From contig NZ_JBHLUA010000004.1 of assembly GCF_042433895.1 (NCBI RefSeq), forward strand, positions 1-64,000: 64,000 nucleotides of DNA, read 5' to 3'. The DNA comes from Mesonia maritima (lineage in GTDB: Bacteria; Bacteroidota; Bacteroidia; Flavobacteriales; Flavobacteriaceae). Of the stretch, positions 1 to 9,107 are shown piece by piece (position 1 is the first letter of the stretch; the number at the start of each line of letters is the position of its first letter). The notes under the pieces are model-generated. The model saw only the letters and a program-made list of their open reading frames with translations, was not told where the DNA came from and ran no database searches. Position numbers and translations under genes: made by a program.

Positions 1-28
1 AAAAAGCCCTAATCAGATCTATAAAGAA

Positions 29-56
29 TTTTCATTGGGTCTAGACCCAATGAAAA
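29..56. repeat. 28-bp perfect palindrome left of the defence-like locus
   Basis: The 28 bases read the same on both strands, with the centre at CTAG (41-44) and no loop. No U-tract follows on the plus strand (an A-rich run follows), so it is not a convincing terminator for plus-strand transcription. It could be a protein-binding palindrome or the end of a unit to the left of the window. The rest of 57-286 is AT-rich and holds no gene; a weak -7-like box CAACTTTG lies at 265-272, 15 bases before the first gene. Confidence 0.5.
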
Positions 57-286
57 AAGAAAAATTGTGTAATTTAGAGCTGTCCGAAAACGGGTAAGTC
101 TTCATAATGAAATAAGTTTCTTCTAAAGCTAATATATTAGAGTAGGAAATTTTTAAAAATAGTATTAAACCCATATAGTCTCTTACAATATGTTCTGAAA
201 TTTGAAGTAATTAATTTATATTTACAATTGAAAACAATACTATTTTTTTTAATTATTATTAATTCAACTTTGGCTATATCATAAAA

Positions 287-3200
287 ATGGAAATTAGAGA
301 AATATTTGAAAACAAAATAAAAATTGAGCCAAAAGTAATGTCCATTGAGGTCCTTTTCAATAACCCTGAAAGATTAAAGGAAACAAATTATAAGCCTTTT
401 TATCAGAGAAATTATGTTTGGGATGATGAAAAGGCAACATATTTCATAGAAAGTATTTTACTTGGAACAGAGATTCCTCCCTTAATTTATTTTAGAAACT
501 CAAATAAAGTTGAAGTAATTGATGGGAGACAGAGGTATCAGACTATTTTAAGGTTTATAAGTAACGAGTTTAAACTAAAAAAAAATGGTTTACCAAAACT
601 ACAGAATATTGGTATTTCTAATAATTATTTTAGAGATTTAGATGCGAATTTGCAGGATTTATTTTGGGACACAAAACTTCGCTTAATTGAATTTAGTTTT
701 CACAGTCAAAATTTAATAGATGAAGAGGTTGAAGATGTGGTTAAAAAAGAAATTTTTAAAAGATATAATTCAGGAATTACTCCGTTAAAACCAACAGAAA
801 TTGATAGTGCATTTTATTTTGATGATGATTTAAATTCATTTTTTAAGCAAAAACTAATTAGTGATCAAATTTTATTTAGAGATATTTCGAATGTATTACA
901 TTTTGAAAAAACTAATAATGAGGTTTTATTAAAAAAAATCAGACAATTGTTAGTTCAGCATAAAATTCCGATTAAATTTTATGCTGTAAAAAAAAATATA
1001 ATAATTGCCAAATTTTATGAGTTCTCCTTTTCCGATATAGACGAAACGGAAATTAGAAATATCTATTCAAGTTTTATTGACAAAATAAATTTAATCAAAA
1101 AAATAAAATCAAATTTTACAGCTGAAAAAGATTTATACAATAGGCTTATTTCCGAATGTTTATTTTGGGTTTTTTCTATAATGGAAGATGAAAAACTTTC
1201 ACTTTCATTGATAAATCAACATATTATAGATGAGTTAGTAGAGTACATTTATAATAATATAGAATCTTTTGAAACTATTAGAAGTTCATTCGCAAAAGAG
1301 CTATATACAAGATATGATGTTATTTCAATTTTCTTTTCAGAAAAGTTTGATATTAACTTTACTGAATATCTTCATAACAATTCTGATTTCAAACAAAAAA
1401 ATAAAGAAATAATACCTGAGGTTGAGGAATTAAAAAGTTTTGATGACTTACGAATTAATAAACCAGAACCATCATCAATTGCAATTGTTGATATCTGTCG
1501 TCAAATGAGTAGAAATAGGTTCTTAATACGACCACCTTACCAAAGAAAAGAAGTAATTAATAAAAAGAAATCTTCTAGCATAATAGAGAGTATACTTTTA
1601 GGTATAAAATTACCTCCAATTTTTATATATAAACGTAAAGATGGGATTTCAGAAGTTCTTGATGGTCAACAACGACTGTTAAGTATTCTTGGTTTTATAA
1701 AAGAACCTTATTTAGACGAAACTAATAAAGTAAGGCACTCGGATAAAAATGGTTTTTCATTATACTTAAAAAATAGCATTTTAAAAAATTTACATGGAAA
1801 AAAATACGAGCAATTAACTCGCGATCAACAATATAAAATTAAAAATTTTGATTTGTGGATTATAGAAATAAATTATAAAAATAATATCAATTTTGAGCCA
1901 ATTGATTTATTTCTCAGATTAAATAATAAACCATATCCAATAAAAGAAGACACTTTTGAAATGTGGAATTCTTATGTGTCTCGAGATATTATTTTAACTA
2001 TACAAGCAATTTACAAAAACAATAATGATTGGTTTTATATAAGGAAAAATAATTCTAGAATGGAAAATGAAAATATCTATACTGCTTTAGCATATTTTCA
2101 ATATACATGGATTATTTCAGGAAAGCCAATCAATTTTAAGCCGAAAGATGTTGATATTTATAAAGTTGTCGACAAAATTAATTTTAGAATAAAATCTAAG
2201 AATGAGATAACTAAGGTCTTAGAAGATATATCCAAAACAGAAAGATTTATTAATTCAGCGAATAATTTTGAATTTAATTTTATTAAAAAATTACGTATTC
2301 TTTTTTCTGATAACAATAATAGTTCTACTTCAATTTTGAATAATAATTTAGAGGATACACTAAATATTGTAAAAGGTAGAAGAACTCAACAAGCATTTTA
2401 TGCTTTATGGTATTTTCTTTTTGACATACCTTTCGATGTGGTTGAAAGGTCGAAAGTAGAAATAAGAAAGGATTTAAAGTCATTATTTAAAGATATGTCT
2501 GGAATTGAAAGTAAAGAGTTGTTTCATTTGAATATTGATCATTTTAAATCTAGATACAATGATATTCAAACTGACTTATTTTTAGATAATCCGAATTATC
2601 AATTTTTGGAAAAAGCACAATTAGGAAATATTTCGATTATTTCTCAAGGTGTAACTAATAAAAATATTAAACCGAATTCAATAAAATCAGAGTTTTCATT
2701 TCCTTATTTTGAAAAAGGTGAGTTTAATAATTATCAAATTAGAAAGGAAGATATTAGTTATTTAGATGATGTTTCTATGTTTAACACTAAAGATTTTTTT
2801 AGTCTTCGTGATAAAATATTACTTAAACGAAATTTGACATCTTATACAAAATTTAGCACAGCATATTTTGATTCCAATTTAATATTTAAACCTAATACAA
2901 TTGGTATTGTTGTTAACCGCTATGGATTTGAAACAAAATATGTATTAGCTATTCTTTCGAGTAGGTATTGTTTTAATGTTTTTTATTTAAATAATTTCAG
3001 AAAAATTGATGATTCGAAAAACATATCTTTATCTGAAATTAGGGCTATTGATATTCCAGTCATTCCAACTGAAAAACAGCTTCTTTTTAGTAAAATTGTT
3101 GATTATGTTTTAATTTGTAAAATTGATTCTGAAGCGACTTTATTTTTTGAAAGATTAATAGATGCAATGGTTTATGAATTATTTTATCAAGTGCAATTTG

Positions 3201-3391
3201 AGAATGCAAGCATTAAAATTTCAGAATATTTAAAAGATTTACCACCAGTAGAAAGAAAAGATGATATTGAGTTTATAGATTCAATATACAAAAAGCTAAG
3301 CAATCCTAATCATGAACTCAATACCAGTTTATTGAAAATTTTAAATATTAATGAGATAACGGCTATTGAAAATAATTTTGAAAATTTTTAA
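287..3391 (+). CDS. Double DUF262 protein with type IIG-like DNA-recognition C-terminus (putative defence)
   Basis: A 1034-aa protein of unusual build. The first DUF262 (GmrSD/ParB-like NTPase) module carries PFYQRNYVW at 37-45, a conserved IPPL and IDGRQR at 78-83. A second module repeats the pattern, with PPYQRKEV near 416-423 and DGQQR at 459-463. The C-terminal third (about 769-970) resembles the TaqI/Eco57I-type target-recognition domain of type IIG enzymes: ILLKRN, IPVIPTEKQ near 925 and FERLIDAMVYELF from 954. DUF262 proteins such as GmrSD and SspE act in defence against modified or phage DNA. No DUF1524 HNH nuclease and no methyltransferase motif is visible. The stop abuts the ATG of the next gene (TAAATG), so the two are probably translated together. 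Base composition is clearly AT-richer than later genes. Function is inferred. Confidence 0.75.
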   Translation: MEIREIFENKIKIEPKVMSIEVLFNNPERLKETNYKPFYQRNYVWDDEKATYFIESILLGTEIPPLIYFRNSNKVEVIDGRQRYQTILRFISNEFKLKKNGLPKLQNIGISNNYFRDLDANLQDLFWDTKLRLIEFSFHSQNLIDEEVEDVVKKEIFKRYNSGITPLKPTEIDSAFYFDDDLNSFFKQKLISDQILFRDISNVLHFEKTNNEVLLKKIRQLLVQHKIPIKFYAVKKNIIIAKFYEFSFSDIDETEIRNIYSSFIDKINLIKKIKSNFTAEKDLYNRLISECLFWVFSIMEDEKLSLSLINQHIIDELVEYIYNNIESFETIRSSFAKELYTRYDVISIFFSEKFDINFTEYLHNNSDFKQKNKEIIPEVEELKSFDDLRINKPEPSSIAIVDICRQMSRNRFLIRPPYQRKEVINKKKSSSIIESILLGIKLPPIFIYKRKDGISEVLDGQQRLLSILGFIKEPYLDETNKVRHSDKNGFSLYLKNSILKNLHGKKYEQLTRDQQYKIKNFDLWIIEINYKNNINFEPIDLFLRLNNKPYPIKEDTFEMWNSYVSRDIILTIQAIYKNNNDWFYIRKNNSRMENENIYTALAYFQYTWIISGKPINFKPKDVDIYKVVDKINFRIKSKNEITKVLEDISKTERFINSANNFEFNFIKKLRILFSDNNNSSTSILNNNLEDTLNIVKGRRTQQAFYALWYFLFDIPFDVVERSKVEIRKDLKSLFKDMSGIESKELFHLNIDHFKSRYNDIQTDLFLDNPNYQFLEKAQLGNISIISQGVTNKNIKPNSIKSEFSFPYFEKGEFNNYQIRKEDISYLDDVSMFNTKDFFSLRDKILLKRNLTSYTKFSTAYFDSNLIFKPNTIGIVVNRYGFETKYVLAILSSRYCFNVFYLNNFRKIDDSKNISLSEIRAIDIPVIPTEKQLLFSKIVDYVLICKIDSEATLFFERLIDAMVYELFYQVQFENASIKISEYLKDLPPVERKDDIEFIDSIYKKLSNPNHELNTSLLKILNINEITAIENNFENF

Positions 3392-5284
3392 ATGACAAAA
3401 AGGATAGTTTCATTTAAGATAAATAATTGTAGAGCTTATTATGGTAAATATAATGCATTGACATTGCCAAATGGAGAAAATGTTTTAATTTATGGAGAAA
3501 ATGGAAGTGGAAAGAGTTCTCTTTATAAAGCAATGAATAATTTTTTTGCAAAGTCCAACAATCCTTCTTTATCTTTTGTAAAAAATAGATATTTAAATCA
3601 TTTGGATGGGGAAATTAAATTGACTTTTGCTGAATTCACAATTTCACCTTACCAAATTGTATCAGGAACTGATAGTGAATATGTATTTGGGAATAAATTT
3701 AGTGACAATAATATTCCGTTTATACAAACAGCATCACTTGTAAAAGGTTTTTTAGATTACACTGACCTTTTAAAAGTTTATTTGCATAAAGAGGAACGCC
3801 CTAATTTATTCGATTTAATTGTTCTTTCACTTTTAGCGAATCATATACCAATTGCAAGTGGTGGTAATTTTAAATTTAAGAATAAGTGGGAACAATTACA
3901 AAGAAACTTAATAGAAGAATCGTATACAAGAAATAATCGTTCACATAAAAATGCAATTTCAGAATTACCTATTTATGAGGTTCATCTAAGATCTACCTTA
4001 GACTCAGTTTTTCAAGAATTAAATCGCTTATTAAATACATATTTTCCCGATTTGGGTATTCAACTTAAATATATTCTTCTCCCTTTAGCCTTTAATTACG
4101 GTGATAAATGGCAATGGCACACAACTTCTGATTTAAGATTAGATGTTTGCAAAGATGGAGTGAGCATTACAGGGGACTATAGTGATTTTCTTAATGAAGC
4201 GAGGTTATCAGCTATTTCGATCTGTTTATATCTAGCCTCACTGTTAAAAAATCCAACTAGTGTAGATTTAAAAGTATTATTTTTAGATGATGTTTTTATT
4301 GGATTAGATGCTGGTAATCGTATACCTATATTGAACATTTTGAGAACAGAGTTTTCAAGTTATCAAATATTCATATCAACTTATGATAGACATTGGTTTG
4401 AATTGGCAAAAAGACAATTCGAGGTATATGATGATAACTCTTGGTCAACATTAGAGATTTATGTTGGATCGGAAACAGTAAATCATAATATAATTCCCAA
4501 ACCAATACTTGTTACTGGAATGACAAATTATGAGAAAGGGATACAATATTTACATAATAATATTCGACCTGATTATCCAGCTTCATCTAATTATTTCAGG
4601 AAATCAATAGAAGAAATAATTCAAAATTTAGTACCTAAATATGAGTTGGTAGGTTTAGAAAACACTCAATTAGCAGATTATAAATTAACAAGCTTATTAT
4701 TAAAAACCAAAAATTTTCTAACAAAAATAGAGGAAGATACTTCTGAAATTAATAAGATTATTGGCTTATTACATAATTTAATTCACCCTTTTTCTCATCA
4801 TGAAATTACATCTCCAATTTATAAAAATGAACTTTTAATACTTGAGGATTCAATTCCGAAACTCAAAAAACAGTTAATTGATCTAGATATTGAAAATAAT
4901 TATAAATGTATACTTGAAAAAGGAAAAAATATAAAAATCACTTTTACAGTTAATTCAGCAATAAGTCATTTTTATTATTACGAATTAAAATTAAAAGAAA
5001 ACATTATCCTTAAAAAGGATAGAATTCCTAATATATCATTTTGCAAATGTCATGTTGAGAAAATTTATGGAACTAAAAATGGTACTCAAATATCTGAATC
5101 ACGTCCATCAAAAAATAATCCAATATTTAATTATACTTCTTTAAAAAAGGCTTCAGATTTAATTTATGATTTTTTACAAACATTTAATGGAGCTCCTTTT
5201 CCAAAGAATCACAATTATTTAGATCAAATTGAATATCATGATGGAGGCAATTGGATTCCATTTAAACCAAAAACAATTTGGTAA
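3392..5284 (+). CDS. RecF/SMC-like AAA ATPase, partner of the DUF262 protein
   Basis: A 630-aa P-loop ATPase. Walker A is GENGSGKSS at 35-43, an ABC-type signature-like segment EARLSAISICLYLA precedes Walker B, Walker B has its acidic pair at 299-300 (LFLDD), and a D-loop GLDAGNR follows. STYDRHW may be the switch/H-loop. The region between the Walker motifs is too short for a long SMC coiled coil. The C-terminal part has a helical region with HPFSHHE, which I recall from other ATPases of defence loci, and a tail with no recognised nuclease. The gene starts directly after the upstream stop, so the two proteins probably form one system in which the ATPase is sensor or motor. No third gene follows; 5285-5976 is non-coding. 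Confidence 0.75.
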   Translation: MTKRIVSFKINNCRAYYGKYNALTLPNGENVLIYGENGSGKSSLYKAMNNFFAKSNNPSLSFVKNRYLNHLDGEIKLTFAEFTISPYQIVSGTDSEYVFGNKFSDNNIPFIQTASLVKGFLDYTDLLKVYLHKEERPNLFDLIVLSLLANHIPIASGGNFKFKNKWEQLQRNLIEESYTRNNRSHKNAISELPIYEVHLRSTLDSVFQELNRLLNTYFPDLGIQLKYILLPLAFNYGDKWQWHTTSDLRLDVCKDGVSITGDYSDFLNEARLSAISICLYLASLLKNPTSVDLKVLFLDDVFIGLDAGNRIPILNILRTEFSSYQIFISTYDRHWFELAKRQFEVYDDNSWSTLEIYVGSETVNHNIIPKPILVTGMTNYEKGIQYLHNNIRPDYPASSNYFRKSIEEIIQNLVPKYELVGLENTQLADYKLTSLLLKTKNFLTKIEEDTSEINKIIGLLHNLIHPFSHHEITSPIYKNELLILEDSIPKLKKQLIDLDIENNYKCILEKGKNIKITFTVNSAISHFYYYELKLKENIILKKDRIPNISFCKCHVEKIYGTKNGTQISESRPSKNNPIFNYTSLKKASDLIYDFLQTFNGAPFPKNHNYLDQIEYHDGGNWIPFKPKTIW

Positions 5285-5454
5285 GTTGACCTTATAAAAT
5301 ATTGACTAAAAACAATAGGAAGAATAAGCCTTTATATTTTAAGGATTTTGTAATATTATTTTTAAGAGTTTCAATTATAAATGAAATCTCAAATTAATGT
5401 TATCGGTTATAATGCTTACTGAATACTACATATTGTCTACTAAAAACGGTCAAT

Positions 5455-5515
5455 TAAACGACTTCTCGATACAATTTCATCCTCTCTATTGCTCTGTTAA
5501 AATCACTCCTTTAGA
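5455..5515. repeat. Truncated copy of the TTCTCGATACAATTT repeat
   Basis: This stretch begins CTTCTCGATACAATTT and continues TTGCTCTGTTAAAATCACT, matching the first half of the units at 5751-5815 and 7597-7660, then diverges. It lies in a non-coding stretch of about 690 bases (5285-5976) after the ATPase gene. Nothing else in 5285-5700 could be assigned. Confidence 0.6.
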
Positions 5516-5704
5516 CTTGTATTGTTATTTTCAAATTATAATAATAGATAAAAAAAGAAAACGGCCTATCGAGTAAAATATTAAAAATCAAGGTGGCAGT
5601 GGTGGGGAAAAGATAAAAAACTGTTTGACCGTAGGGAGTTCTTTTTTATCTGTGGAAGCGATCACCGTAGTATTTTCTTATATTTTTCTCGTCAGACTAG
5701 ACTT

Positions 5705-5915
5705 TTGCTTCTTTTCGGCAATGGAAAAGAGGAGATAATTGAAATAAAACTTACTTCTCGATACAATTTACCTTCGCTACCGCTCTGTTAAAACCACTTG
5801 AAGTGACAGGTATGAATGCAATTTATAGCTTTACCACCGGTTAACCTCATTTTTTCCAGAAATTACCTACCGGTGGATACTATTCTGAGGGAAAGGCTCG
5901 TTATCTTTGCAAAAA
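5705..5915 (+). repeat. Intergenic cassette copy A (repeat, hairpin and promoter box)
   Basis: About 210 bases align with 7466-7768. The order is a CTTTTCGGCAATGG-like lead, the unit TTACTTCTCGATACAATTT...AAACCACTTGAAGTGACAGG (5751-5815), then an inverted repeat CCACCGGT (5834-5841) / ACCGGTGG (5869-5876), and finally TATCTTTG (5902-5909). The last fits the Bacteroidota -7 consensus TAnnTTTG and lies 68 bases before the channel gene, so it is the best promoter candidate for that gene. Confidence 0.65.
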
Positions 5916-5976
5916 CTAATTTAACTATCAAAATTCGCTTTTTTAAATAGAGCTCCCTTTTTATCAAGATAATTTT

Positions 5977-7095
5977 ATGATGACCAAATTTTGGAATACT
6001 TATAGCGATGCAATTATATACGCTCTTATAGTAATAGGCGTTGTGCTGTTGCTGTTGGTTTTTACTAAATTACTATACAGATGGCTGGTAAAAAAAGCAG
6101 CAAAAAAACATCCCGGTGAGCAACCTACTACGATAAGACTTGTTAAGCGTATACTCAATACCTTATGGGTTATTCTAGGCTTAGCAGCTTTAAGTTTTAT
6201 ATTTATATCTAAAGATAAATATGCTGTCGCCACCAAAAATTTTGAACTTATATTCTATGTTGGGTTTGTATTAGTTTTTACCATCATAGGCGCCAGTATC
6301 GTAGAAACTTTATTTTCACGAATGATAAAGAAAACTATAGCTACAGACGGTGATCCTACCAGCTATAAATTTTTACGTTACTTAAGTGTATTTGGTGTTT
6401 ATTTTTTTGGGGCTATTCTAGCTACATTGGCATTTCCTGCTTTAAGAGGAGTAGCCCAAACGGCGCTGGGAGGTGCAGGGATTTTGGCCGTTGTTATTGG
6501 GATTGCCTCTCAAGAAGCGCTAGCAAATATTATAGGAGGGATATTTATCATTTTATTTAAGCCTTTTCGGGTAGGGAATGTGATTAAAATTACCGATACT
6601 TTAGTAGGTACGGTTACCGATATTACACTTCGGCATACGGTAATTAGAAATTATCAGAACAAAATGATTGTCATCCCAAATGCTATTATTAATAAGGAGA
6701 AGGTTACGAATTATGATCTAGAAGAAAAAAAGATTTGTCAGTGGATTGAAGTAGGTATCTCCTACGATAGTGATATCGATCTGGCTAAGCGTATTATGAT
6801 AGAAGAGTGCGAAGCACACCCCAACCTTTTTGATAATCGTACCCATCAAGAACTTAAAAATGGAGTACCATTAGTAATTGTTCGAGTGGTTAATTTGGGT
6901 GATTCTTCGGTTACTATTCGTGCTTGGGCGTGGGCCTGGGATTATGCTTCTGCCTTTGTGATGAAATGTGAACTTTACGAAAGTATAAAAAAACGATTTG
7001 ATGCGGAAGGAGTAGAAATTCCTTTCCCACACCGAACGTTAGTATTTAAGCGAGATAAGTCGGAGCAACTTACCAATGCACCATCAATTGATTAA
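5977..7095 (+). CDS. Small-conductance mechanosensitive channel, MscS family
   Basis: A 372-aa inner-membrane channel that would release solutes on hypo-osmotic shock. Four hydrophobic segments occupy roughly 10-35, 55-80, 90-110 and 130-155. They are followed by the Gly/Ala-rich pore helix of MscS proteins (GGAGILAVVIGIASQEALAN, near 167-186) and the beta domain (FKPFRVGNVI, then a VIPNA motif). The C-terminal alpha/beta vestibule ends near EIPFPHRTL, as is usual. Translation can begin at either of two adjacent ATG codons (5977 or 5980). It is a single-gene unit between two repeat-rich intergenic regions, with a likely promoter box at 5902-5909. Confidence 0.9.
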   Translation: MMTKFWNTYSDAIIYALIVIGVVLLLLVFTKLLYRWLVKKAAKKHPGEQPTTIRLVKRILNTLWVILGLAALSFIFISKDKYAVATKNFELIFYVGFVLVFTIIGASIVETLFSRMIKKTIATDGDPTSYKFLRYLSVFGVYFFGAILATLAFPALRGVAQTALGGAGILAVVIGIASQEALANIIGGIFIILFKPFRVGNVIKITDTLVGTVTDITLRHTVIRNYQNKMIVIPNAIINKEKVTNYDLEEKKICQWIEVGISYDSDIDLAKRIMIEECEAHPNLFDNRTHQELKNGVPLVIVRVVNLGDSSVTIRAWAWAWDYASAFVMKCELYESIKKRFDAEGVEIPFPHRTLVFKRDKSEQLTNAPSID

Positions 7096-7192
7096 CGTGT
7101 TTTTTTATTCAAGCGTAAGGTTTTTACGGATATTTAATGTAATACCTCAAAAAGTCCTATAAACAAGTAAATTGTAATAACTGATATTTTCG

Positions 7193-7303
7193 TCATTCCG
7201 GACTTGATACGGAATCTCATATTTTATTGAAGAACAACATCTTAAGTATGAGACCCTGAAATCGAAGATTCAACGGAGTTAATCAAGTTCAGGGTGACGA
7301 CGT
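7193..7303. repeat. BIME-like double-hairpin interspersed element, copy 1
   Basis: It starts GTCATTCCGGACTTGATACGG, and its second half forms a hairpin with arms CACCC/GGGTG-type: GACCCTGAA (7252-7260) ... TTCAGGGTGAC. A 37-base segment, 7256-7292, is identical to 19452-19488. The family also occurs near 22819-22903 and 25193-25271. These elements are intergenic only. Confidence 0.65.
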
Positions 7304-7465
7304 ATGGTTATGATTGATCCTGGTCATTCAATAAAAAAATAGTAAAAATAGAATCAAAGCTATAAAGCATAGTATACTCAATTTATTTCCTTTAATCACT
7401 TAATTTTAAACATATTAGCCTCAATGATTTTTACTATAACCCAAAAGCAAGTTGAGGTTGAAAAA

Positions 7466-7768
7466 AATTCTTCTTTCCGGTAATGGGAAAGAAGGGATAA
7501 TTGCTATAAAAATTACTTCTCGATACAATTTTGATCTCGCTACCGCTCTACCAAAACCACTCGAAATGACAGGTATGAGTGTAGTTGAAATAGAACTTAC
7601 TTCTCGATACAATTTTACTCTCGCTGCCACTTTGTTAAAACCACTTGAAGTGACTGGTAGTAATGGAATTTGGAACTTGACTACCGGTTAACCTCAATTT
7701 TTTCAGAAATTACCCGTCGGTAGATGGTATTCTCCGCAAAGGGCTTTTTATCTTTGTCAAAAATTTAT
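7466..7768 (+). repeat. Intergenic cassette copy B with internal tandem duplication and promoter box
   Basis: This matches the cassette at 5705-5915, but the TTACTTCTCGATACAATTT unit is present twice (7513-7578 and 7597-7660). An inverted repeat CTACCGGT (7681-7688) / GTCGGTAG (7716-7723) follows, then TATCTTTG (7749-7756), a TAnnTTTG-type -7 box 68 bases before the VF530 gene. Short open frames on both strands here (7421-7691) are repeat sequence, not genes. The rest of 7096-7823 shows nothing else. Confidence 0.65.
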
Positions 7769-7823
7769 GTATGTCAATATCATTTTATTTACAGTCATCC
7801 CATTCTTCTTCTAATCAGTAATC

Positions 7824-8039
7824 ATGGCACAACCTAACAATCCGCTACACGGCGTTAAACTCGCCGATATGCTGAACTACCTGCAAGATTATTATGGCTG
7901 GGAAGGTTTGGCCGCCCATATTAACATCAATTGTTTTAAGTCTAATCCTTCCGTAAAATCCAGTCTTACGTTTTTACGCAGAACCGATTGGGCTCGGACT
8001 AAAGTAGAAGAACTCTATTTAAAAACCATCCAGCGGTAA
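7824..8039 (+). CDS. VF530 family protein (DUF2132)
   Basis: A 71-aa protein matching the small VF530/DUF2132 family, with NNPLHGVKL at the start, YGWEGLAAHININCF in the middle, then KSSLTFLRRTDWAR and a final LY. The length is normal for the family, whose members are thought to bind DNA although their role is not established. It stands alone behind intergenic cassette B. Downstream, 8040-8257 is non-coding and I see nothing in it. Confidence 0.88.
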   Translation: MAQPNNPLHGVKLADMLNYLQDYYGWEGLAAHININCFKSNPSVKSSLTFLRRTDWARTKVEELYLKTIQR

Positions 8040-8257
8040 ATCGGTTTTAGAGCGCTTGGGCAGGCTAAAATAAATAGAAATAGCTTTCAGGTTTTGCGGA
8101 TGCTATTAGCCTTACTCAAAAAAAGGAGGATGCATCGCATATCCCCAGTTTTCAAGCAAATAATCCTAGGTTCTTTTAATTATTAAACTAATCCCACCAA
8201 ACCCGTTATGGTTAAAAAGGTTTTTTAGTGCTTGTATAGAAATACTCTTTATCAAAA

Positions 8258-9103
8258 TTAATTAACCTCCTGTATGGTATAGGATTTTTTTTGGACCTCG
8301 CTTAATCTAAAATAGCCTAGAGCATAGTTTTCTTTATTTGTTTCATTTACGATATTCCCTCTGATATTTGCAGGAGGAGTAGCAAAAGGATTGGCATTGG
8401 TGGTCTCTAAAATAAGACTCATATAATTGTAAAATTGCTCAGAAATCCCTCTAAATCTAATATCTACGGTAGAACCTGTTTCTAAATCTTCATCAGAAAA
8501 GCTAAAATCTATTTCATTACCATTAAAAAATTCATCACTACTAATTCCATATTCAGGATAGATTAAAAAATCACTCTGAAAATCTTCGAGGTAATAATTT
8601 TCTTCCTCTTCCGGGTCATTAAAATAAAAAATAACTTCGTAATCGTCTTGTGAAAAACCTCCATCTTTTCCTTGCTCTACTTTTATAATTTCAGGAGTGC
8701 CCACCATTGTTTCCGTAGCCGTATAAATTTCATTATCTACCACTACACGTAAATGATAGGTGTTTTCGATTTCAGGTAAAAAGTCATTACATTGGTAGGT
8801 TCCTGGTTCATCGGTTTCTGTAAATGTAAAAATATCTCCATTGGTATTGGTTATTTCCACTTGGGCATCACTTACTTTTTGGGTTTCTGTGTTATAATAA
8901 TTGGTGAGACGACTAAGGTAAATTTTTTGTGAATTTCCAGAAGTATTGGGTTCCCAGAGGATTTCAGCATCAATTACTAATATGTTATCGCTAGCTTCCA
9001 AATCTACTTCAATTACCTCTTCACAAGAAATTAGGAACATATTTATGCTAATGAGTATAGCGAAAGTCCACATTGTTTTAATTAATTTATATAAAGTTTT
9101 CAT
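8258..9103 (-). CDS. DUF4249 family outer-membrane lipoprotein
   Basis: A 281-aa protein with a lipoprotein signal: positive start MKTLYKLIK, a hydrophobic stretch, then the lipobox-like LISC followed by EE, so it is probably acylated and exported. The rest is beta-rich and fits DUF4249, a family usually encoded next to TonB-dependent receptors. The frame is open up to 9235, but the ATG at 9103 places the signal peptide at the N-terminus and leaves a 4-base gap after the receptor's stop. It is the last gene of a sigma/anti-sigma/receptor operon and is likely the surface partner of that receptor; its ligand is unknown. Confidence 0.85.
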   Translation of the reverse strand: MKTLYKLIKTMWTFAILISINMFLISCEEVIEVDLEASDNILVIDAEILWEPNTSGNSQKIYLSRLTNYYNTETQKVSDAQVEITNTNGDIFTFTETDEPGTYQCNDFLPEIENTYHLRVVVDNEIYTATETMVGTPEIIKVEQGKDGGFSQDDYEVIFYFNDPEEEENYYLEDFQSDFLIYPEYGISSDEFFNGNEIDFSFSDEDLETGSTVDIRFRGISEQFYNYMSLILETTNANPFATPPANIRGNIVNETNKENYALGYFRLSEVQKKSYTIQEVN

Positions 9104-9107
9104 AGGT

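Noticed and set aside
287..3391. Type IIG restriction-modification enzyme
   Set aside because: Only the recognition-like C-terminus is present; the methyltransferase motifs (NPPY, SAM-binding FxGxG) and a PD-ExK nuclease are missing.
7421..7691. Two overlapping short open frames on opposite strands
   Set aside because: Both consist of the repeated cassette; the duplicated peptide segments simply reflect the tandem DNA repeat.
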